Positions 5,600 through 9,577 of a stretch of 9,577 nt of DNA are shown one piece after another. This stretch comes from JAULUH01 sp032111745 (lineage in GTDB: Bacteria > Chloroflexota > Anaerolineae > JAAEKA01), in contig JAULUH010000042.1 in NCBI GenBank assembly GCA_032111745.1, positions 1 through 9,577 of the forward strand. The letters are read 5' to 3'. The translations under genes were made by a program, and so were the position numbers. Every line of letters begins with the position of its first letter. The stretch's first letter is position 1. Below the pieces are notes generated by a model. The model made no database searches. It saw nothing but the letters and a program-made list of their open reading frames with translations, and was not told the origin of the DNA.

Positions 5600-5932
5600 A
5601 TGAGCAGACCCATGGGCGAGTTTCACTTTCATGATGTAGCTGACTTCGTCGTCGTGAGAGACTACGTCTTGCGCGTGCGGTTCGACGACGGTACGGAACG
5701 GGTGATCGACTTTGAGCCGATTCTGTCCGGACCTCTTTTCGGTGACCTTCGTGACCCCCAGTTGTTCAGGCAGGTCAGGGTGGATCGCGACCTGGGTACG
5801 CTGGTCTGGCCCACGGGGGCGGATATCGATCCGAGCGTCTTGTACGACTGGCCCGATCACGTCGATGCCATCGTCAGGCGGCGCCAGCAGCGCTTCGGGA
5901 CGGAGCAGGCTGTGTCGGCCCAGGTCGGCTAG
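5600..5932 (+). CDS. DUF2442 domain protein
   Basis: The ATG at 5600 gives 110 residues; in-frame GTG 5591 and ATG 5594 are alternatives. I chose 5600 because AGGTGAT (5589-5595) sits just upstream as a ribosome binding site. Family features are visible in order: VVVRDYVLRVRFDDGTERVI (18-37), FEPILSGPLFGDLRDP (38-53), LFRQVRVDRDLGTLVWPTGA (55-74) and DIDPSVLYDW (75-84). A basic tail, IVRRRQQRF, follows. It is small, beta-rich and cytoplasmic, and forms an operon with the DUF4160 gene 12 nt upstream. Its role is inferred only from the pairing, perhaps as antidote or DNA-binding partner. A second copy of its last codons survives at 1666-1696. Confidence 0.92.
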   Translation: MSRPMGEFHFHDVADFVVVRDYVLRVRFDDGTERVIDFEPILSGPLFGDLRDPQLFRQVRVDRDLGTLVWPTGADIDPSVLYDWPDHVDAIVRRRQQRFGTEQAVSAQVG

Positions 5933-5952
5933 GGAGTCGCCTGGCTACCATC

Positions 5953-6165
5953 AGGCGAGGCCTTCGACCTGGGACCTGTGCTTTCTACCTGTTTGCCCAC
6001 CATGTCCTCGACCACTTTCGCCGGCAGGGGCTGCGCCATGCGCACGTCGATACCGGGCTCGATCCGGCCCATATTCCGGCCAGACGGGCGTACGCGGCCG
6101 TCGAGCTCGCCCGCCGGCACCGCCCACACCGAGTGGTCCTGCACGCCGATACGCTCACGTCATAG
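5953..6165 (+). pseudogene. GNAT acetyltransferase-like C-terminal fragment
   Basis: Plus-strand frame 5971-6165 reads AHHVLDHFRRQGLRHAHVDT then GLDPAHIPARRAYAAVELAR before a TAG at 6163-6165. The order helix-G-x-R, V-x-T-G-L-D, A-H-x-P-A-R-R-A-Y matches the region of GNAT N-acetyltransferases where the last conserved helix (N-x-x-A-x-x-x-Y equivalent) follows a beta strand. The N-terminal part, including the R/Q-x-x-G-x-G/A acetyl-CoA loop, is missing and no start codon with a binding site is evident. It lies directly after the DUF2442 stop. An antisense open frame over the same bases also looks protein-like, which lowers confidence. Confidence 0.4.
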
Positions 6166-6187
6166 CTTAGAGCCTCCAAGAAGGACA

Positions 6188-6226
6188 GCTGGGGCTGTCT
6201 AAACCTGATTGGGCGACAGCCCCAGC
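6188..6226 (-). terminator. 12-bp stem hairpin after the 546-aa secreted protein gene
   Basis: GCTGGGGCTGTC (6188-6199) pairs perfectly with GACAGCCCCAGC (6215-6226), with a 15-nt loop. On the minus strand it begins 22 nt after the stop at 6249 and is followed by a mildly pyrimidine-rich CTTCTTGG. Confidence 0.65.
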
Positions 6227-6248
6227 CTCCCGTGGTGGATCTGCCAGG

Positions 6249-7889
6249 CTACCGGGGAGATCGGTCGGCGATCACCAGCGGAATGTACTGCTGTGAGTAC
6301 ACGACAAATCTGAAGGTAAACTCGTTGTCATTGCCGGCCACATCCCAGGCATGGACGGTTATCTCCGCCGGCCGGAAGTCGAAGTTGACCGGAACGCACC
6401 GGGTTGCCTTGACGTAGACCGGGTAAACGGTGCCGCGGTCGAACGGGAAATCCTCTGGAGGCGGCACGGTGCAGGCGTTGGACGTCACCGTGATCCGCTG
6501 CAGGCCGGATCCCGTGTCCTGGACCTTGAGCTCGGCCCAGTCATCCCCCACCTCATGGAGCGCGATCGCCGGCTTGTGGCGCCTGGCGGCATCGCCCACG
6601 ATGTCGACGATATAGGTCTTCCGCGCCGTGTTCTGGAGGATGTCGGTGGCCTGCACCCGCAGGCGATAGCCGCCGCTGGTGCCATCGCGCTCCGTGAAGC
6701 GGACGGCCACCGGGTCCACAGTCCCATGGCTGAAGCTCGCGGCCACCGGGCTGGCGTTGATGCCGTCCAGGTATAGCCTGTCCAGCCCCGCTGCGCTGTC
6801 CTGGACGGTGATCTGGGCGCCGCCGCCGGCAACCCCGTTCACAACCAGGAGCTCCGGCGTCTCTCCCAAGGGGGTGAACCGGGGTGGCGTGGCGTCACAG
6901 GCCTCATACCACCACACGCGGGCTTCCTTGAAACAGTCCTGGTTGACGATGCAGAAGGGTGGCACCGGCGAGATGGACGAGCATGGGCAAGTCCCGGCCG
7001 GCGAGGATTTCAAGATGTAGCTGGTTTGCGGCTTGGTCGCATACGTGCCCAGCCGGGGTTGGTACGCTCCCTGCGCGTCCCGGTAGGTGACGAAGGGAGA
7101 CCCCCCGTCCTCCCTGATCGTCGCCTCCGAATCCGATCGCTCGAAGTCCTCGAAATCCCAGAACACCCTGGGCGCAGCGCCGGGTTTCTCTGCGCCGGGA
7201 ACGAATTTCGCCTCCAGCCATCCCGGATCGTTGCTGGGATAGTCCCAGCTTACCTGCCTGTTCTGCTGGGTGCACGTACTGCACGAGGCATACGGGCATT
7301 GCTCCCAGGTCAGGCTGCTCGACCATGGCTCGTTGGCCGGCAGCGGAGAGGTGGCGTTGATTGTCACCATGCACCAGGCCGCGCCGGCCGGCGGATGGCT
7401 GAATTCGACAATCAGCGTCGAGTCGTTGTAGGGCGAGGGTGACTGGACCACGGTGGCCAAGCACCCATCGCCTGAAACCTGCAGAGCCGCCAGCTTCATC
7501 TCCTGGCCCGGTAGGGCCGGGCTCACGCCGTGCGCCATGCTGGAATAGCAGTTGCAGCCGCGGTTTTCCCTGTCCGGCAGGTCCGGCCACTCAGGATACC
7601 AGGCCAGGCTCCCGAGCTGCGTCGCTTCGTTGCCAGCCCCCAGCCGCCCCGGTGCCGCATACTCGAGATGACTCCACTGGGCCGTGTCCCCTTTCAGGAT
7701 CAACTGGCTCCTGCCATCTACGAAGGCCTCCACCGTGAGAGAGTAGGATGTGGCCTCAAGCTCTGCCAAAACGGCCGAGCGAGAAACCGAAGAATCTTGC
7801 GCCCCCACAGATGCCCCGGGGAGCAGGCTTGCCAACACCACCGCCACCACGATCATCCACCGCGATGCTCTGGTTGTTTGGACTGCCAT
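6249..7889 (-). CDS. Secreted protein of unknown function with two C-terminal Ig-like repeats
   Basis: This 546-residue product starts at the ATG at 7887-7889, with GGGAGGAA about 9 nt upstream. Residues 1-30 form a Sec signal peptide (basic start, IVVAVVLASLL core, VGA|QD). The middle (about 35-335) matches no family I recognise. It has 14 cysteines overall, several in CxC or CxxC-like groups (112/114, 198/203/206, 301/303, 313/319), suggesting disulfides. Two related beta modules follow: about 357-431 (TVQDSAAGLDRLYLDGI..GTVDPVAVRF..VQATDILQN) and about 455-530 (KVQDTGSGLQRITV..GTVYPVYVKAT..VHAWDVAGND). Both share V-Q-D-x-x-x-G-L, G-T-V-x-P-V and A-x-D-x-x-x-N. The tail YIPLVIADR resembles the YLPLV-type C-termini common on Chloroflexota exported proteins (from memory). 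It is monocistronic, with its own promoter at 8175-8203 and terminator at 6188-6226. Probably cell-surface or extracellular. Confidence 0.88.
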   Translation of the reverse strand: MAVQTTRASRWMIVVAVVLASLLPGASVGAQDSSVSRSAVLAELEATSYSLTVEAFVDGRSQLILKGDTAQWSHLEYAAPGRLGAGNEATQLGSLAWYPEWPDLPDRENRGCNCYSSMAHGVSPALPGQEMKLAALQVSGDGCLATVVQSPSPYNDSTLIVEFSHPPAGAAWCMVTINATSPLPANEPWSSSLTWEQCPYASCSTCTQQNRQVSWDYPSNDPGWLEAKFVPGAEKPGAAPRVFWDFEDFERSDSEATIREDGGSPFVTYRDAQGAYQPRLGTYATKPQTSYILKSSPAGTCPCSSISPVPPFCIVNQDCFKEARVWWYEACDATPPRFTPLGETPELLVVNGVAGGGAQITVQDSAAGLDRLYLDGINASPVAASFSHGTVDPVAVRFTERDGTSGGYRLRVQATDILQNTARKTYIVDIVGDAARRHKPAIALHEVGDDWAELKVQDTGSGLQRITVTSNACTVPPPEDFPFDRGTVYPVYVKATRCVPVNFDFRPAEITVHAWDVAGNDNEFTFRFVVYSQQYIPLVIADRSPR

Positions 7890-8174
7890 GGCTGAGTTCC
7901 TCCCAGGTTATGGGTCGCCTCAGGACCCTCAGGCCGCTGAGGCAGATATCGACCCCTCTTGGTTGGTGACAGGTCATCTGCCATGCTGTCATGTGGTCCC
8001 AGGCAGCCGATGCGCCGGCTGCAGCGTTCATGGGTTGGGTTGCTGTGAGATGTCCCGCCCTGCCCTCCTTGGCGCATCTGGAACCTGGCCAGCTACGCCC
8101 CTTGGGGTCCTGACCAACCGTCGACCCCCTGCCCTGGTGATAGTCAGTGCGTAATGGACTCGCACCTCATCTTG

Positions 8175-8203
8175 ATTGTACCATGAGCCCGCGCCGATGT
8201 AAA
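8175..8203 (-). promoter_or_regulatory. Sigma70-type promoter for the 546-aa secreted protein gene
   Basis: On the minus strand, TTTACA (8198-8203), a 17-bp spacer and TACAAT (8175-8180) match consensus at 5/6 and 5/6. The start near 8168 gives a leader of about 280 nt before the ATG at 7889. No gene is seen in that leader (7890-8168). Confidence 0.6.
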
Positions 8204-8339
8204 TGGGGTACGGTGAGAAGCCCTGGTGAGGAGTTCAGGAATTCGCATCGGTACGGCGTTCGAGCTGTCCTTCCATGCCACACCCAACGGATACATGACC
8301 CCCATCCCCTCGTAGGGTGCGGGGCTCCGTCCCCGCCCC

Positions 8340-8392
8340 TTCGTGCCCTTCGCGCTTCGCGGCCTTCGCGGGCCTTCGTGCGTTCGTGTTCC
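8340..8392. repeat. TTCGTGC-type heptad repeat, second locus
   Basis: The run CTTCGTGCCCTTCGCGCTTCGCGGCCTTCG and what follows is built from the same TTCGYGC units as 3581-3650, with 7- to 10-base spacing. It is intergenic in both places. Confidence 0.65.
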
Positions 8393-8490
8393 AGACACCC
8401 ACGCACCCTCCCCCAATTGGGATCCCGCTTACATTGCGGTGTTATCCGAAGTGGTAAGGTGAAGACCGTCCCTGGCTTGCTCAACAAATA

Positions 8491-8519
8491 TTGATAACTG
8501 ATGTAGTTTCATTGAGAAT
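8491..8519 (+). promoter_or_regulatory. Possible promoter for the VWA gene
   Basis: TTGATA (8491-8496), a 17-bp spacer and GAGAAT (8514-8519) match consensus at 5/6 and 4/6, within a locally AT-rich stretch. The leader would be about 67 nt. This is the weakest of the proposed promoters. Confidence 0.35.
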
Positions 8520-8592
8520 AATGTCACGGGATGTGCTGAGATGTTGCTGCTGCACCAGTTATCCCCCTGAGCGTGTTTCCAAGGAGGACACC

Positions 8593-9577
8593 ATGTTCCA
8601 CAAACTGGTTGTTGCCAGGCCCTGGAGAGCTCTCCTGGTCGTGGCCATCCTCATGAGCCTGTCCGCCGGCGTCGCGCTGGCCGACCCAGGCATCGACCCC
8701 AGCACCGTCGAAGAGCTGATCTTCCCAGGGGAGGCCGCCGACGTCGACAAGGCCGTCACCACCCCTGCCATCCCGCCCCTGGTGGACATCTGCCTGTTGG
8801 AGGATGAGACCGGCTCCTTTGGGGATGATATCTCCAACCTGCAGGCCGCAGCCTCCGACCTGTATGACACCGTCGTGCTCACCAGCCCCGGCGCCCAGTT
8901 CGCCGTAGCCGGCTTCCGCGACTACCCCGTCGATCCCTATGGCGAGGCGGGCGACTGGGTCTACCGGCTGCTCAGCGCCATGAATCCGGACAAGACCGCC
9001 TGGATCGACGGCGTCAATGCCCTCACCGCCGGCGGCGGCGGCGACGAGCCCGAAGCCCAGTACGATGCCATCGTGGCCGCGGCCGGGCCCGGCACCTTCG
9101 ACGACCCGACGCTGGGTACCCAGGACAACTGTGGGTGGCGCGCTGATCCCCTGGTGAAGCGGGTCCTGGTGGTCGCCACCGATGCGCCCTTCCACACCCC
9201 CGACGGCACCCACGTCAACGACGAGGCCTCCACCATCGCCGCCCTGCAGGCCCAGGGCATCGCCGTCATCGGCCTCAAGGCCCCGGGCGCCAGCGCCGAG
9301 CTGGACGCCCTGGCCGCGGCCACCGGCGGCAGCGTCCAGGCCCTCAGCTCCGACGGCGCCAACATCGCCGAGGCCATCGTGGCCGGCCTCGAGAACCTGC
9401 CGGCCGAGGTCGCCATGCTGAGCACCTGCACGGCTCCCCTCAGCACCATCTTCCTGCCGGACGCGCAGACCGTCACCAGCGGCGACGTCGCCAACTTCCT
9501 GGAGACCATCGCCGTGGAGGGCGGCGCGGCCGGTGGCACCTACACCTGCTACGACTACGCCACCGTCAACGGCGAGG
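8593..9577 (+). CDS. Secreted von Willebrand factor A domain protein, 3' end outside window
   Basis: The ATG at 8593 has AAGGAGG 5 nt upstream (8581-8587); 328 codons are visible and the frame is open at the edge. Residues 1-30 are a Sec signal peptide (LLVVAILMSL core, ALA|DP). A VWA domain spans about 64-268. The MIDAS first motif is D71-E-T73-G-S75 (DxTxS) after VDICLLE. FAVAGFRDYP (103-112) and the G-G-G-D-E-P-E loop (148-154) provide further metal-site elements, and VLVVATDAPFHTP (191-203) is the next core strand. The layout resembles integrin-beta-type VWA domains. From about 275 a beta-rich segment begins (FLPDAQTVTSGDVANFLETI), probably the first of several Ig-like C-terminal modules. 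It is likely an extracellular adhesion or ligand-binding protein. It is divergent from the 546-aa protein gene and is probably its own unit. Confidence 0.92.
   Translation, partial: MFHKLVVARPWRALLVVAILMSLSAGVALADPGIDPSTVEELIFPGEAADVDKAVTTPAIPPLVDICLLEDETGSFGDDISNLQAAASDLYDTVVLTSPGAQFAVAGFRDYPVDPYGEAGDWVYRLLSAMNPDKTAWIDGVNALTAGGGGDEPEAQYDAIVAAAGPGTFDDPTLGTQDNCGWRADPLVKRVLVVATDAPFHTPDGTHVNDEASTIAALQAQGIAVIGLKAPGASAELDALAAATGGSVQALSSDGANIAEAIVAGLENLPAEVAMLSTCTAPLSTIFLPDAQTVTSGDVANFLETIAVEGGAAGGTYTCYDYATVNGE

Larger units (their letters stand above)
8204..8592. other. Intergenic stretch between divergent genes
   Basis: No credible gene is seen. It contains a 6-bp hairpin GCGGGG/CCCCGC (8319-8336), the heptad-type repeat at 8340-8392, and an AT-richer segment (about 8480-8525) with a possible promoter for the VWA gene. 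Open frames across the repeat are low-complexity. Confidence 0.6.

Noticed and set aside
5012..5860. Minus-strand open frame of 282 codons over the DUF4160-DUF2442 operon
   Set aside because: It is antisense to two well-recognised genes. No ribosome binding site or family motif was seen.
5712..6170. Plus-strand open frame of 152 codons overlapping the DUF2442 gene
   Set aside because: It is out of frame with DUF2442 for its first half and out of frame with the GNAT-like fragment in its second half. No support.
8524..9539. Long minus-strand open frames under the VWA gene
   Set aside because: They are shadows of the VWA coding sequence, which has MIDAS motifs, a signal peptide and a strong ribosome binding site.

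Overview
The window looks like a scaffold from a metagenome-derived or draft genome of a GC-rich, free-living bacterium. The most likely group is Chloroflexota (Anaerolineae-like), but this is inference. It rests on several Sec-exported cell-surface-type proteins without lipoboxes, a secreted protein ending in a YIPLV-type tail, an adjacent DUF4160/DUF2442 pair, and abundant GC-rich palindromic and heptad intergenic repeats. No rRNA, tRNA, CRISPR array, transposase or phage gene was seen. A 10-N gap at 327-336 marks a scaffold join.

Layout. (1) 1-892, minus: 5' part of an exported protein with prenyltransferase/squalene-cyclase-like repeats, interrupted by the gap. (2) 893-1539: no convincing protein gene; a strong minus-strand promoter (1473-1501) followed by a leader of about 570 nt. 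(3) 1546-1900: fossil DNA, with a promoter joined to the last codons of a DUF2442 gene, then a piece of a polysaccharide-deacetylase-like gene. (4) 1918-3579, plus: promoter, leader of about 275 nt, intact secreted subtilisin-like protease and a 12-bp hairpin terminator. (5) 3581-3723: TTCGTGC-type heptad repeats and a 40-bp tandem duplication. (6) 3810-5030, minus: a second graveyard, holding a nucleotidyltransferase C-terminus, a palindromic three-way-junction element, a P-loop HPr-kinase-like N-terminus, a diverged second copy of the 1353-1539 promoter/leader module, and a 78-codon C-terminal domain behind a good ribosome binding site. (7) 5215-5932, plus: promoter and intact DUF4160-DUF2442 operon, followed by a GNAT-acetyltransferase-like fragment. 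(8) 6188-8203, minus: a 546-aa secreted protein of unknown function with two C-terminal Ig-like repeats, its terminator hairpin and its promoter. (9) 8204-8592: intergenic, with repeats. (10) 8593-9577, plus: a secreted von Willebrand factor A (VWA) domain protein running off the window.

The four sizeable intact or edge-truncated genes each encode a signal-peptide-bearing extracellular protein. Each appears to be its own transcription unit, and no multi-gene pathway links them. The only evident operon is DUF4160-DUF2442. The most distinctive feature is the number of gene fossils, several of which seem to have lost their middle while keeping their promoter or N-terminus and their C-terminus. 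Misassembly must be excluded before reading biology into this.
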